A stretch of DNA of 44,291 bases from JAZNOL01 sp045580815 (GCA_045580815.1 JAZNOL010000049.1:1-44291); one strand, 5' to 3'. Shown: positions 15,967 to 24,466, numbered from the stretch's first letter. Numbers and translations are program-made. Notes: generated by a model from the letters alone, not told the origin.

Positions 15967-17157
15967 TTAGTCTGTCATGTTATCAAAGTAACCCTGTACA
16001 AGAATAACAGGTGTACCTTTATCGCCGGAACCGCTGGTAAGGTCACAAAGTGAGCCTATTAAATCGGTAAGAGGGCCTCCTGTTGTACCCTGAGAAGCCA
16101 TATTACCCACAAGATCATCACCTTTTTTACGGATAGCATCTTCAATAGCTTTTTTGAGCTCATCCCCTTTAAGGTCGGCAAAATCGTTATCTGCCAGGTA
16201 TTTAAGCTTCAACTCATTGGGTGTTCCTTCAAGTCCTGAAGTATACGCCGGTGAAACAACCGGGTCAGCAAGCTCCCAAATTTTTCCTACCGGGTCTTTA
16301 AACGCACCGTCACCGTATACCATTACTTCTATGTTTTTGCCGCAACGGTCTTTAAATCTTTTTTGAATATCATTTACCAAATCAAAACATTCGTTAGGGA
16401 AAAGCTTTACTGTATCTTCAGTAGATTTGTTAGAACCGAGCAAGCCGTATTTTGTGTTGTATCCGCTGCCGTTAACCGGCTGTGAAAGAATTTCATCAAG
16501 CCCGACAACACGTTTTGCTCCTGCCGCACGCAAAATGCGTTTTGTTCGCTGGCGTGAGTGAATGTCGCAATTGAGCACGTTTTCTGTATAGTTTAAAATA
16601 GCACGGGGATCATTTGCCAGAATAATTTCTGCTTCTGCACCGCATTCACGGATTAAATCGCCATAATACTGTATATAATCCACATTTGTAAACGGATGAC
16701 GGTTTTCGCCAAACAGCTCTCTGTATTTTGCTTCGCTGAGCACATCTGTATACGGATTAACGCCTGCCTCGTCAAGCTGGTCTAATGAAACAAGAGCATT
16801 ACCAACCTCATCGCTGGGATAGTTAAGCATCAACACAATTTTTTTTGCACCTTTTGCTATTCCACGCAGACAAATTGCAAAACGGTTACGGCTGAGAATG
16901 GGAAAAATAACGCCAATTGTTTCCCCGCCGAGTTTTTCTTTTACGTCTGTTGCAATAGCATCAACCGATGCATAGTTTCCCTGGGCACGGGCAACAACAG
17001 ATTCTGTTACAGCAACCACATCACGGTCACGCATCGCAAAGCCCTCTGCCTCTGCCGCTTCAAGCACACTGTCAACTACTATACCTGCTATGTCATCGCC
17101 CTCACGAATAATCGGGCAACGTATACCTCTTGAAATTGTACCTACTTTTCTTTCCAT
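15967..17157 (-). CDS. Coenzyme F420-0:L-glutamate ligase-like protein (CofE family)
   Basis: A 396-residue homologue of the F420 gamma-glutamyl ligase fold, which in methanogens and actinobacteria adds glutamate to F420-0. The N-terminal part (RDRDVVAVTESVVARAQGNY, about 43-62) and the mid-part VYGDGAFKDPVGK with ASQGTTGGPLTDLIGSL near the C-terminus are features of the longer Firmicutes members. No other F420 biosynthesis gene (cofC, cofD, cofG, cofH) lies in the window, and most Clostridia are not known to make F420. It may ligate an amino acid to a different acceptor. It is divergent from a LysR regulator. The family call is firm; the substrate is unknown. Confidence 0.8.
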   Translation of the reverse strand: MERKVGTISRGIRCPIIREGDDIAGIVVDSVLEAAEAEGFAMRDRDVVAVTESVVARAQGNYASVDAIATDVKEKLGGETIGVIFPILSRNRFAICLRGIAKGAKKIVLMLNYPSDEVGNALVSLDQLDEAGVNPYTDVLSEAKYRELFGENRHPFTNVDYIQYYGDLIRECGAEAEIILANDPRAILNYTENVLNCDIHSRQRTKRILRAAGAKRVVGLDEILSQPVNGSGYNTKYGLLGSNKSTEDTVKLFPNECFDLVNDIQKRFKDRCGKNIEVMVYGDGAFKDPVGKIWELADPVVSPAYTSGLEGTPNELKLKYLADNDFADLKGDELKKAIEDAIRKKGDDLVGNMASQGTTGGPLTDLIGSLCDLTSGSGDKGTPVILVQGYFDNMTD

Positions 17158-17178
17158 AAAAAAATCTCCTTCCGGTTA

Positions 17179-17207
17179 TTGACTTTTTCTACATCTCCTA
17201 TTATAAT
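17179..17207 (+). promoter_or_regulatory. Promoter of the LysR-type gene
   Basis: TTGACT (17179-17184), 17-base spacer, TATAAT (17202-17207). Its -10 overlaps the -10 of the opposite promoter. Confidence 0.75.
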
Positions 17208-17228
17208 ATAAATATATCCATTAGTAAA
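17200..17228 (-). promoter_or_regulatory. Possible promoter of the CofE-like gene
   Basis: Minus strand: TTTACT (17228-17223), 17-base spacer, TATAAT (17205-17200). The two face-to-face promoters share a palindromic TATTATAATA, so they should exclude each other, a usual layout for LysR-regulated pairs. Confidence 0.55.
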
Positions 17229-17266
17229 GCAGATAATTCTTACAACAGTGATAAGGAGAACTTATA

Positions 17267-18160
17267 ATGAAAACAAAACTCGATTACTATAAAATTTTTT
17301 ATGAAACAGCACGATTTTCATCATTTTCAACTGCGGCACAGCATCTTTACATTTCTCAGTCGGCAATTTCACAATGTATCCGCCAGCTTGAACAGGATTT
17401 AAACATTAAGCTGTTTGCCCGTTCTCGCAGAGGTGTAACCTTAACCAAAGAAGGATCACTTTTATTCCAGAAAGTCGAAAGCGCCATGCAGACTATTGAG
17501 CAGGGCGAAACCTTGCTGGCACGCCTTCAACAGCTTGACAGTGGTTCGCTTATGATTGCCGCCGGCGATACTATTACAACGCATTATCTGCTTCCCTATC
17601 TTGAAAAATTTCATGCCGCTTATCCGGGAATACACATTGAAATGGCAAACTCCTATTCACAGCATATGCTCCAATGTGTAAAAGACGGCAAAGCCGAGCT
17701 TGCTTTTGTCAATCTACCTGTAACCGATGATGAGCTGTGTATTGAGCCGTGTCTTAAAATTCACGATATTTTTGTGTGTGGTCCCGACTATGATGCCAAA
17801 TCCGAATACACATGGGACGAAATAGCAAAAGAACCTTTGATTCTTTTGGAAAAAAACTCGATTTCTCGTCTTTATCTTGATGAAAAATTCAAAGAGCAAA
17901 ACATTACATTAAACCCCAAAATCGAAATTGCCGCACATGAGCTGTTAATACGTTTTGCGTCCATCCACCTCGGAATATCATGCGTTGTAAAGGAGTTTTC
18001 AAAAGAAAGTCTGGACAAAAAAGCTATACGTCAGCTAAACCTTTGTCCTTCCCTGCCGCCGCGAAACATAGGATGTGCTTATTTACGTCACAACCCGCTT
18101 TCTTTGCCGGCACAAGCATTTTTAAAACTTATTCAGAAAAAAGAAATATCCGCTAAATAA
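17267..18160 (+). CDS. LysR family transcriptional regulator
   Basis: A 297-residue LysR regulator. The winged helix-turn-helix fills residues 1-60 (SFSTAAQHLYISQSAISQCI, then LEQDLNIKLFAR and GVTLTKEG). A dimerisation helix and a two-lobed effector-binding domain follow (about 90-290; DTITTHYLLPYLEKFHAAYP is the usual first strand and helix). It starts 9 bases after AAGGAG. Divergent and overlapping promoters with the CofE-like gene suggest it activates that gene and represses itself, as LysR proteins often do. The effector is unknown. Confidence 0.9.
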   Translation: MKTKLDYYKIFYETARFSSFSTAAQHLYISQSAISQCIRQLEQDLNIKLFARSRRGVTLTKEGSLLFQKVESAMQTIEQGETLLARLQQLDSGSLMIAAGDTITTHYLLPYLEKFHAAYPGIHIEMANSYSQHMLQCVKDGKAELAFVNLPVTDDELCIEPCLKIHDIFVCGPDYDAKSEYTWDEIAKEPLILLEKNSISRLYLDEKFKEQNITLNPKIEIAAHELLIRFASIHLGISCVVKEFSKESLDKKAIRQLNLCPSLPPRNIGCAYLRHNPLSLPAQAFLKLIQKKEISAK

Positions 18161-18211
18161 ACCATTTTTGATATTGTTTCCAAAAATTAATTTTAAATTC
18201 TTTTTTATTCC

Positions 18212-18243
18212 AAAAAGCTGTGACAAAAATGTCACAGCTTTTT
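18212..18243. terminator. Terminator after the LysR-type gene
   Basis: Perfect 14-bp stem, AAAAAGCTGTGACA (18212-18225) with its complement (18230-18243), loop AAAA, ending in five T. First of three hairpins in a row in this intergenic region. Confidence 0.92.
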
Positions 18244-18245
18244 AA

Positions 18246-18286
18246 TTGTATAGAGAAGTCAGACGAAGGAGGACTTCTCTACACAA
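18246..18286. repeat. GAGAAGTC hairpin repeat, copy 1
   Basis: A 15-bp inverted repeat with one mismatch (arms 18246-18260 and 18272-18286; TAGAGAAGTC and GACTTCTCTA) around an 11-base loop AGACGAAGGAG. A near-identical unit lies at 26226-26268. Both sit directly beside terminators between genes. It is not a gene; it looks like a dispersed structured element. Confidence 0.8.
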
Positions 18287-18288
18287 CA

Positions 18289-18320
18289 AAAACAGCAAGA
18301 AAATTACTCCTTGCTGTTTT
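18289..18320. terminator. Terminator after the radical-SAM pair
   Basis: 11-bp stem, AAAACAGCAAG (18289-18299) with CTTGCTGTTTT (18310-18320), loop of 10. On the minus strand a T-rich tail follows. It lies about 90 bases beyond the stop at 18409; the DNA between holds no further signal. Confidence 0.75.
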
Positions 18321-18408
18321 CTTGTTTATGTTTTACATTACCAAACATTATAACTTATTTTTATGCTCTTTGGTTTTTATTCTTAATGAATGTCCTGACT
18401 ACAAATTA

Positions 18409-19062
18409 TTAAAACTCTGCAAGCAGTTTTGCGTCTTTTGTATAAAGCCCCATACGGCGGATTTTATAATCCTGTGCTGTTTTGCCAGAAAATTTTTCAA
18501 GGGTTTCAACAAAAAGCTCCGGTTTTAAATTATCATTTCCGCAAGAAAGCATTACTGCAAGTTTTATTGCGGTTTCATTTCTGCCGGATATTTTTGCACC
18601 TTTAATCATAGGCTTTATATCAGTATCTTTAACGCCGCTTTTTGTGCGTTTAGGCACTACGATTGTATCATTTTTCAAAAAATCAAGCACGGTCTCGTCA
18701 AAATCGCCTTTTAAAATTATTTCATAACCTGCAACCGCAAGCTGTGAAAAGGGTGATTTTTCCATGCATTTTTTAACTCCTGTTATTCCAAATCCGTCGG
18801 GCAACACGCCATCTAATTTCTCGCCCAGTTCTTTTGGAGAAACTTCGTTTTCAAGTTCAATTTCCATAAGCTCGCCGATGCTTGAAATTCCCACGCCAAG
18901 CGGATGTGCAAAGGACAAAAGCGGATGCGGATTAAATCCTTGTGAATGCTTGATTTTAAGGTCAGCACGGCGCATTGCTCTGCCTATCATGCGGACAATG
19001 TCAAGATGGGAGACATATTTTACTTTTTCGTTTTTATAAAATCCAACTATATATTTACTCAC
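18409..19062 (-). CDS. TIGR03936 family radical SAM-associated protein (DUF2344)
   Basis: A 217-residue protein of the DUF2344 family, starting MSKYIVGFYKNEKVKYVSHL and holding RADLKIKHSQGFNPHP (about 33-48), the most conserved stretch of the family. Members are fused to, or follow, the B12-binding radical SAM protein encoded just upstream. Here the two are separate but overlap by eight bases. The family is found through Clostridia, often next to ribonuclease G; no rng gene follows here. Its job is unknown; an RNA- or ribosome-modifying complex is often suspected from context. Confidence 0.88.
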   Translation of the reverse strand: MSKYIVGFYKNEKVKYVSHLDIVRMIGRAMRRADLKIKHSQGFNPHPLLSFAHPLGVGISSIGELMEIELENEVSPKELGEKLDGVLPDGFGITGVKKCMEKSPFSQLAVAGYEIILKGDFDETVLDFLKNDTIVVPKRTKSGVKDTDIKPMIKGAKISGRNETAIKLAVMLSCGNDNLKPELFVETLEKFSGKTAQDYKIRRMGLYTKDAKLLAEF

Positions 19063-20881
19063 CTTTTGCCACCCCGCAATCCTTCATCATACCGCAACCG
19101 GCGCATTTTTCACGGCAATTGGGCGTTGTTTTTTCTTTATACGCCTTTTCTGCCTCGTTTATAAAGAACTTTTTGCTTACGCCGATGTCAACAATATCCC
19201 ATGGAAGAATTTCGTCAAACGAACGTTTTCTGCGTGTATAGAAATCAGGGTCAACGCCGCAATCCTCAAACGCCTGCATCCAGCGGTCATAGCTGAAATA
19301 TTCGTCCCATGCGTCAAACTTAGCACCCAGCTGATGCATACGCAGAAGCACCTTCGACAGTTTTCTGTCTCCTCGCGAGAACACGCCTTCAAGCACACTG
19401 ACGTAAGACTCGTGCCAGTTATAGTTAATCATTCTGGAATGTATATTTTCTTTAAGAAGCTGTTGCTTTTCTTTAAGCTCTTCAACACCATTTTGACTTT
19501 CCCATTGGAACGCCGTAAAGGGTTTTGGAACAAACGACGATGCACTGACGGTTATACGACCACGACGGAAGTTCTGCGGTGTAGCCGTTTCTTTGAAAAT
19601 ATCAAGTGCCTTGTGAGCAAGTGCACCGATGCCGGCAACGTCCTCGTGTGTTTCGGTTGGCAGACCTATCATAAAATACAGCTTAATGCTTGTGTATCCG
19701 CCGCCGAAAGCAATTTTAAGGCTTTCTTCAAGATTTTCTTCGGTAATATTTTTATTGATAACGTCACGCAGTCTCTGTGTTCCTGCTTCGGGAGCAAAGG
19801 TGAGACTGCTTTTTCTCACACTTTGAATTTTATTCATCAAATCAATTGAAAAATTATCAATACGAAGCGACGGCAACGCAAGGTTTATATTGCGTTTGTC
19901 GGTCATTTCTATAAGTCCGTCGGTAAGCTCTTTTAAGCAGGTATAGTCGCTGGAGCTGAGAGACGTGAGGGAAATTTCTTCATATCCTGTGTTTTTAATC
20001 AGCTTTTCAGCCAGGTCAAGCAACCGTTTTGCACTGCGCTCACGCACAGGACGGTAAATATACCCTGCCTGGCAGAATCGGCAACCTCGTATACAACCGC
20101 GGAACAGCTCAAGCATAACACGGTCATGAACAATGCCCATAAACGGAACAATAATTTTGTCGGGATAATAAACGCTGTCCATGTCTTTGATTATGCGTTT
20201 TTTAACTGTTTTCGGTACAAAATCAAACTTGGGCGTCATCTCTTTTATTGTACCATCGTCGTTATAAGAAACATCATAAAACGACGGAACATAAATACCC
20301 TGAATTTTGCATATCCGTTTTAAAAAGTCTTCTCTTTTTTCGCCGGAATCTTTCCAGATTTTATATTCATCAAGCACCTCGGGCCAGATTTCTTCACCCT
20401 CGCCCATAAGGAAAAAGTCAACAATTTCCACAAGAGGCTCCGGGTTATATGCACAGGGTCCTCCGGCACAGACAAAAGGCACGCCCTCTCCCCTGTTTTT
20501 TGTTTCAAGGGCAATGCCGCCAAGATCAAGCATGTTCAAAATGTTTGTGTAGCACATTTCGTACTGAAGTGTGAAGCCTACAAAATCAAATTCGTCTATG
20601 TTATCGCCGCTCTCTAAACCGTAGAGCTTCTGCCCACAAAGGCGCATCTGCTCCTCCATATCCTCCCATGGTGCAAAAACACGTTCAACCCACGTGTCTT
20701 CACGCTCGTTAAGCTGATGATACAAAATTTTCATGCCCAGGTGCGACATTCCCACCTCGTAAACATCGGGAAAACAGAACGCAAAACGGATTTTGCCCTC
20801 TTTTTCTTTCACAATACTATTTAGCTCACCGCCGGTATAGCGAACAGCCTTTTGCACTTTATTTAAAATAGAAGTATTCAC
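19055..20881 (-). CDS. TIGR03960 family B12-binding-domain radical SAM protein
   Basis: A 608-residue enzyme. Residues 1-170 form the cobalamin-binding-like domain (FPDVYEVGMSHLGMKILYHQ region). The radical SAM barrel follows with the cluster motif CIRGCRFC (CxxxCxxC) and then GYIYRPVRERS. The C-terminus has a Cys cluster, CREKCAGCGMMKDCG, perhaps a second metal site. I chose the GTG at 20881 because GGAATTGATACAG lies just before it; the upstream ATG (20929) coincides with the expected transcription start and has no ribosome site. It is coupled to the DUF2344 gene. The reaction is unknown. Confidence 0.88.
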   Translation of the reverse strand: MNTSILNKVQKAVRYTGGELNSIVKEKEGKIRFAFCFPDVYEVGMSHLGMKILYHQLNEREDTWVERVFAPWEDMEEQMRLCGQKLYGLESGDNIDEFDFVGFTLQYEMCYTNILNMLDLGGIALETKNRGEGVPFVCAGGPCAYNPEPLVEIVDFFLMGEGEEIWPEVLDEYKIWKDSGEKREDFLKRICKIQGIYVPSFYDVSYNDDGTIKEMTPKFDFVPKTVKKRIIKDMDSVYYPDKIIVPFMGIVHDRVMLELFRGCIRGCRFCQAGYIYRPVRERSAKRLLDLAEKLIKNTGYEEISLTSLSSSDYTCLKELTDGLIEMTDKRNINLALPSLRIDNFSIDLMNKIQSVRKSSLTFAPEAGTQRLRDVINKNITEENLEESLKIAFGGGYTSIKLYFMIGLPTETHEDVAGIGALAHKALDIFKETATPQNFRRGRITVSASSFVPKPFTAFQWESQNGVEELKEKQQLLKENIHSRMINYNWHESYVSVLEGVFSRGDRKLSKVLLRMHQLGAKFDAWDEYFSYDRWMQAFEDCGVDPDFYTRRKRSFDEILPWDIVDIGVSKKFFINEAEKAYKEKTTPNCREKCAGCGMMKDCGVAKGE

Positions 20882-20933
20882 CTGTATCAATTCCTTTAGT
20901 ATTAAATTGCCTGATTTAATCACGCACATTTAT

Positions 20934-20962
20934 ATTATACATTAAAACCTGTAAATTGTCAA
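20934..20962 (-). promoter_or_regulatory. Promoter of the radical-SAM operon
   Basis: Minus strand: TTGACA (20962-20957), 17-base spacer, TATAAT (20939-20934), full consensus. Transcription should begin near 20927, which argues for the GTG start at 20881. Confidence 0.85.
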
Positions 20963-21052
20963 TGGATTGACAAAAATGTAAGAAAAAATAAACAAACCAC
21001 ACTACATATTTACGAACCATACTGCTTTATACAGCATTTTTTATATTTTCTC

Positions 21053-21081
21053 TTGCATTTTTGAGTTTACTGTGATATAAT
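21053..21081 (+). promoter_or_regulatory. Promoter of the CobW-like pair
   Basis: TTGCAT (21053-21058), 17-base spacer, TATAAT (21076-21081). I looked for a Zur or NikR-type palindrome over it and saw none that is convincing. Confidence 0.7.
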
Positions 21082-21122
21082 TTAATATAGCAGTTTTTTT
21101 ACAGAAAAGAAGGTTGAATTTA

Positions 21123-22277
21123 ATGACAAAAATTGATATTTTTTCGGGATTTTTAGGTGCCGGAAAAACAACACTTATCAAAAAACTTATAAACGAAGCT
21201 TTTAAAGGCGAAAAACTTGTTCTTATTGAAAACGAGTTCGGCGAAATCGGCATTGACGGTGGATTCCTGAAAGATGCCGGCATCGAAATTACCGAAATGA
21301 ATTCCGGATGCATATGTTGCAGTCTTGTAGGCGATTTCGGCAAAGCACTTAAACAGGTGCTTGAAACCTATAATCCTGACCGTATTTTAATCGAGCCCTC
21401 CGGTGTTGGAAAGCTTTCGGATGTTATAAAAGCGGTTAAGGATATTAACGATGAAAACGCTGTTTTAAACAGCTTTACAACTGTTGCAAACGCAAACAAA
21501 TGCAAAATGTATATGAAAAACTTCGGCGAATTTTTTGGTGACCAGATTGAACACGCAAACTGTATTGTTCTCAGCCATACCGATGATATTTCCGAAGAAA
21601 AGATTGCAGCCTGCACCGAGCTTCTGCGTGAGCACAACAAGGATGCCGTTATTGTAACAACTCCCTGGTCACAGCTTGATGGTAAGCAACTTCTCGATGC
21701 GATGGAACACACAAACACACTTGAGAGTCAGCTTGAAAACCTTAAAAACGAGGATGTTTGTCCCGAATGCGGTCATCATCACCATCATCATGACCACGAG
21801 TGTTGCGGTCACGACCATGAACACGAGCACCATCACCACCACGAACACGGCGAAGAATGCGAATGTGGATGCCACGGTCATCACCACGAGCATGACCATG
21901 AGCACGGACATTGTCATCATGACGAGCTTCATCACGAGCCATCTCATGAACAGTGTCATGAAAAGCATCATCACGACCACGACCATCACCATCATCATGC
22001 AGATGAAGTATTTTTAAGCTGGGGCGTGGAAACCACACGCAAGTTCACAGCTGATGAAATCAGAAACGCTCTTTCTAAATTTGAAAACAGCGAAGATTTT
22101 GGCATGATTCTGCGTGCAAAAGGCATTATCGCCGCTACTGACGGAACATGGATTCATTTTGACTATATTCCCGGCACAATTGATGTACGCACCGGCAGTG
22201 CCGATATAACCGGCAGACTTTGTGTTATCGGTTCTGAAATTGACAAAGAAAAAATCGCCGTTTTATTTGGAATTTAA
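21123..22277 (+). CDS. CobW/COG0523 GTP-binding metallochaperone with long His-rich insert
   Basis: A 384-residue G3E-family GTPase thought to deliver or store a metal such as zinc, cobalt or nickel. Walker A is GFLGAGKTT (9-17). The metal-binding CxCC motif of the family is CICC (63-66). EPSG (91-94) is the switch region. The NKxD base motif is degenerate (SHTD, 151-154). Residues 213-292 are a striking metal-binding insert with about 39 His and nine Cys, plus a CPEC pair at its start. The CobW C-terminal domain follows. I chose ATG 21123, nine bases after AGAAGG; an upstream TTG at 21114 is too close to that site. It is 18 bases from the next gene, so an operon. Confidence 0.9.
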   Translation: MTKIDIFSGFLGAGKTTLIKKLINEAFKGEKLVLIENEFGEIGIDGGFLKDAGIEITEMNSGCICCSLVGDFGKALKQVLETYNPDRILIEPSGVGKLSDVIKAVKDINDENAVLNSFTTVANANKCKMYMKNFGEFFGDQIEHANCIVLSHTDDISEEKIAACTELLREHNKDAVIVTTPWSQLDGKQLLDAMEHTNTLESQLENLKNEDVCPECGHHHHHHDHECCGHDHEHEHHHHHEHGEECECGCHGHHHEHDHEHGHCHHDELHHEPSHEQCHEKHHHDHDHHHHHADEVFLSWGVETTRKFTADEIRNALSKFENSEDFGMILRAKGIIAATDGTWIHFDYIPGTIDVRTGSADITGRLCVIGSEIDKEKIAVLFGI

Positions 22278-22295
22278 TCTGAAAGGACTGTTTTT

Positions 22296-23234
22296 ATGAG
22301 AGAAGTTCCGGTTTATCTGTTCACCGGGTTTTTGGAATCCGGCAAAACCTCTTTTATTCAGGAAACGCTTCAGGACGAGCGTTTTAATACCGGCGAAAAC
22401 ACCCTGCTTCTTGTTTGTGAAGAGGGCGAAGAGGAATATGACAAATCAAAATTCAAAGTAAAAAACGTATTTATTGAAACGGTTGAGGATATAGAGGATT
22501 TAAACCCCACAAACCTTTCAAACCTGTTAAACAAGCATCTTGCAAAACGGGTGCTTATTGAGTATAACGGCATGTGGATGCTTGACACTCTTTATCAAAA
22601 TGTGCCCGAGGGCTGGATGATTTATCAGGAAATTATGTCTGCCGAAAGCAAAACCTTTGAAGCGTTCAACGCCAATATGCGCCAGCTTATGGTTGACAAG
22701 CTGCAAAGCTGTGAGCTTATTGTGTTTAACCGTTTTGACGATTCTTTTGACAAAATGACGTTTCACAAAATTGTGCGTGGTGTAAGCCGCCGCACGGATA
22801 TTGCCTACGAATATCACGATGAGCACGTTGAATATGATGATATTGAAGACCCGTTACCTTTTGATATTGCTGCAAAAGTAATCGAAATCAAAGACGAGGA
22901 TTATGCTATATGGTTCCGTGATTTTTCGGAAGAAATGAAAAAATACATCGGCAAAACAGTAAAATTCAAAGGACTTGTTGCCGCTGATAAACGCATAGAA
23001 AAAGGCAGTTTTATTGTGGGTCGTCCCATTATGGTTTGTTGCGAGGAAGATACATCTTATAGGGGGCTTATCTGTAAAAGTGATTTTACCCCCGAAAACC
23101 GTCAATGGGTAAACGTTGAAGCAAAAATTCTTATGCAGAAGCATAAACTTTACGGAGGCGAAGGACCTGTGCTTATTGCAAACAAGGTCGAGCCTGCCGA
23201 GGCACCTGAAAACGAGGTTGCAACGTTTTATTGA
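22296..23234 (+). CDS. Degenerate CobW-like GTPase fused to a YcgQ/TIGR03943-like tail
   Basis: A 312-residue protein. The N-terminal ~190 residues look like the G3E GTPase fold: P-loop GFLESGKTS (11-19) and NRFD (145-148) as the base motif. The CxCC metal site is missing; its place holds the acidic CEEGEEEYD. Residues ~200-312 resemble the C-terminal OB-like domain of YcgQ (TIGR03943): GKTVKFKGLV, GRPIMVCCEED with C248 and C249, and a VEPAEAPE end. In that family the Cys pair is conserved. Its partner permease (YcgR/DUF318) is not nearby. It likely works with the His-rich GTPase in metal handling. The YcgQ resemblance is from pattern memory and not computed. Confidence 0.72.
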   Translation: MREVPVYLFTGFLESGKTSFIQETLQDERFNTGENTLLLVCEEGEEEYDKSKFKVKNVFIETVEDIEDLNPTNLSNLLNKHLAKRVLIEYNGMWMLDTLYQNVPEGWMIYQEIMSAESKTFEAFNANMRQLMVDKLQSCELIVFNRFDDSFDKMTFHKIVRGVSRRTDIAYEYHDEHVEYDDIEDPLPFDIAAKVIEIKDEDYAIWFRDFSEEMKKYIGKTVKFKGLVAADKRIEKGSFIVGRPIMVCCEEDTSYRGLICKSDFTPENRQWVNVEAKILMQKHKLYGGEGPVLIANKVEPAEAPENEVATFY

Positions 23235-23247
23235 TAAAACAAACGAA

Positions 23248-23278
23248 GCAGTAGCAAAATGATTTTATTTGCTACTGC
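23248..23278. terminator. Bidirectional terminator between convergent units
   Basis: 11-bp stem GCAGTAGCAAA (23248-23258) with TTTGCTACTGC (23268-23278). The stem is a variant of the CTGTAGCAAAAT terminator seen at 5852 and at the window end. Confidence 0.82.
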
Positions 23279-23284
23279 CCTGTT

Positions 23285-23971
23285 TTATAATAATTTAAAA
23301 TACCCGTCGATTACTGCCGAGGAATTTGCGGCGGCTTTTTTTACAAATTCGGGATAATCCATAAATGCGCTGTCATCGGCACTGTCGGAAATTGAACGGA
23401 TAACAGCAAAATTAACGCCGTTTATATAACACACATGACCGATACTTGCGCCCTCCATTTCGCAGGCAATTGCATCAAAATTATCAACGATTTTCTGTTT
23501 TTTATCTTTATCACTCATAAACTGGTCGCCGGAGGCGATTGTGCCTCTTGTGCGGTTGATTCCCAGATTATCAATGCTTTTTTCAATTTTTTCCACGGTT
23601 TTTATATCTGCCGGGAATTTTATCACGTTTATACCCGAAACAAGGCCTACCGGGTCGCCCAGGGGCGAGGTGTCCATATCGTGCTGAACAACGTCCGATG
23701 CCACAGCAATATCCGCAATCGAAAGTTTATCGGTAAGTGTTCCGGCAACACCAACGTTTATGATAACATCCGGGTTATATTTAAGAATCATTGTTTGGGC
23801 ACACACAGCCGCAAAAACCTTGCCTATTCCGCAGACTGCCACAACTGCATCGTGCCCGTGGATTTTTCCGCTGACAAATTCAATTCCGCTGACTGTTTCT
23901 GTAGTCGGATTTTCAACGGTAGATTTTATTTTATCAATTTCAACCTGCATTGCACCGATTATACCTATCAT
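23285..23971 (-). CDS. mtnN: 5'-methylthioadenosine/S-adenosylhomocysteine nucleosidase
   Basis: Removes adenine from S-adenosylhomocysteine (and from methylthioadenosine), giving S-ribosylhomocysteine for LuxS. It has 228 residues, the normal length. E11 after MIGIIGAMQV, the ACEMEGAS motif whose glutamates hold the ribose, and the catalytic aspartate of RSISDSAD are present. The ATG overlaps the luxS stop by four bases. luxS lies first, so product and substrate enzymes are made from one message: SAH is cleaved here and SRH is then cleaved by LuxS. Assignment is secure. Confidence 0.95.
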   Translation of the reverse strand: MIGIIGAMQVEIDKIKSTVENPTTETVSGIEFVSGKIHGHDAVVAVCGIGKVFAAVCAQTMILKYNPDVIINVGVAGTLTDKLSIADIAVASDVVQHDMDTSPLGDPVGLVSGINVIKFPADIKTVEKIEKSIDNLGINRTRGTIASGDQFMSDKDKKQKIVDNFDAIACEMEGASIGHVCYINGVNFAVIRSISDSADDSAFMDYPEFVKKAAANSSAVIDGYFKLL

Positions 23972-24447
23972 TGCTTTTCTCCTTTATACATAAAATCTAT
24001 TTCTCCGTAATTTTTAAGCACATCAAGATAACGATTCGCTTCTGTTTTTGCCGAATTTATATCAAGATTTTTATAGTTTCCGCATTCAATTTCACTTGCG
24101 CCGAAAACGTCTCCGGCGTGATTTATTATTTTTTCAAGAGTATTTTCTATTACTTCCAAAACTTTTTTATCGTCCGCATTTCGCACCAGCAGATAAAACC
24201 CTGTCTGGCAACCCATGGGTCCGAAATAAATTACATCGTCCGCAATTTCACTGCTGCGCACATATGTTGCAAACATATGCTCAAGAGAATGCATGGTTAT
24301 ATTATCCATATAATCGCCGCAGTTGGGACGGCGTGTTCTCATATCGTATGTGGTTACATCGCCGTCTTTTCGGGAAATATAAATGCCCGGCGTTATATAG
24401 CGATGGTCAACCTCAAAGCTTGCAATTTTTTTTATTTTCTTTTCCAT
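23968..24447 (-). CDS. luxS: S-ribosylhomocysteine lyase
   Basis: A 159-residue metalloenzyme that splits S-ribosylhomocysteine into homocysteine and DPD, the precursor of the signal AI-2. The metal ligands are H53 and H57 in HSLEH and C122 in EIECGNY; E56 is the catalytic base and C80 in GPMGCQTGF the catalytic acid. I chose ATG 24447 because AAAAAGGAAAA lies before it; a longer frame starts inside the upstream terminator. The gene begins only 20 bases after that terminator hairpin, with no promoter between, so luxS-mtnN may depend on readthrough from the binding-protein gene or on a promoter inside it. Confidence 0.95.
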   Translation of the reverse strand: MEKKIKKIASFEVDHRYITPGIYISRKDGDVTTYDMRTRRPNCGDYMDNITMHSLEHMFATYVRSSEIADDVIYFGPMGCQTGFYLLVRNADDKKVLEVIENTLEKIINHAGDVFGASEIECGNYKNLDINSAKTEANRYLDVLKNYGEIDFMYKGEKQ

Positions 24448-24466
24448 ACTAATTTTCCTTTTTTGT

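Noticed and set aside
18220..18528. A 102-residue open frame over terminators and the end of the DUF2344 gene
   Set aside because: It crosses three hairpins and lies antisense to a recognised gene.
20963..21122. A Zur-type operator before the CobW-like pair
   Set aside because: I found no inverted repeat of the usual length and pattern over the promoter.
21669..22038. Several long open frames on both strands across the His-rich region
   Set aside because: They arise from the CAT/CAC repeat composition of the His-rich insert and have no ribosome sites or family features.
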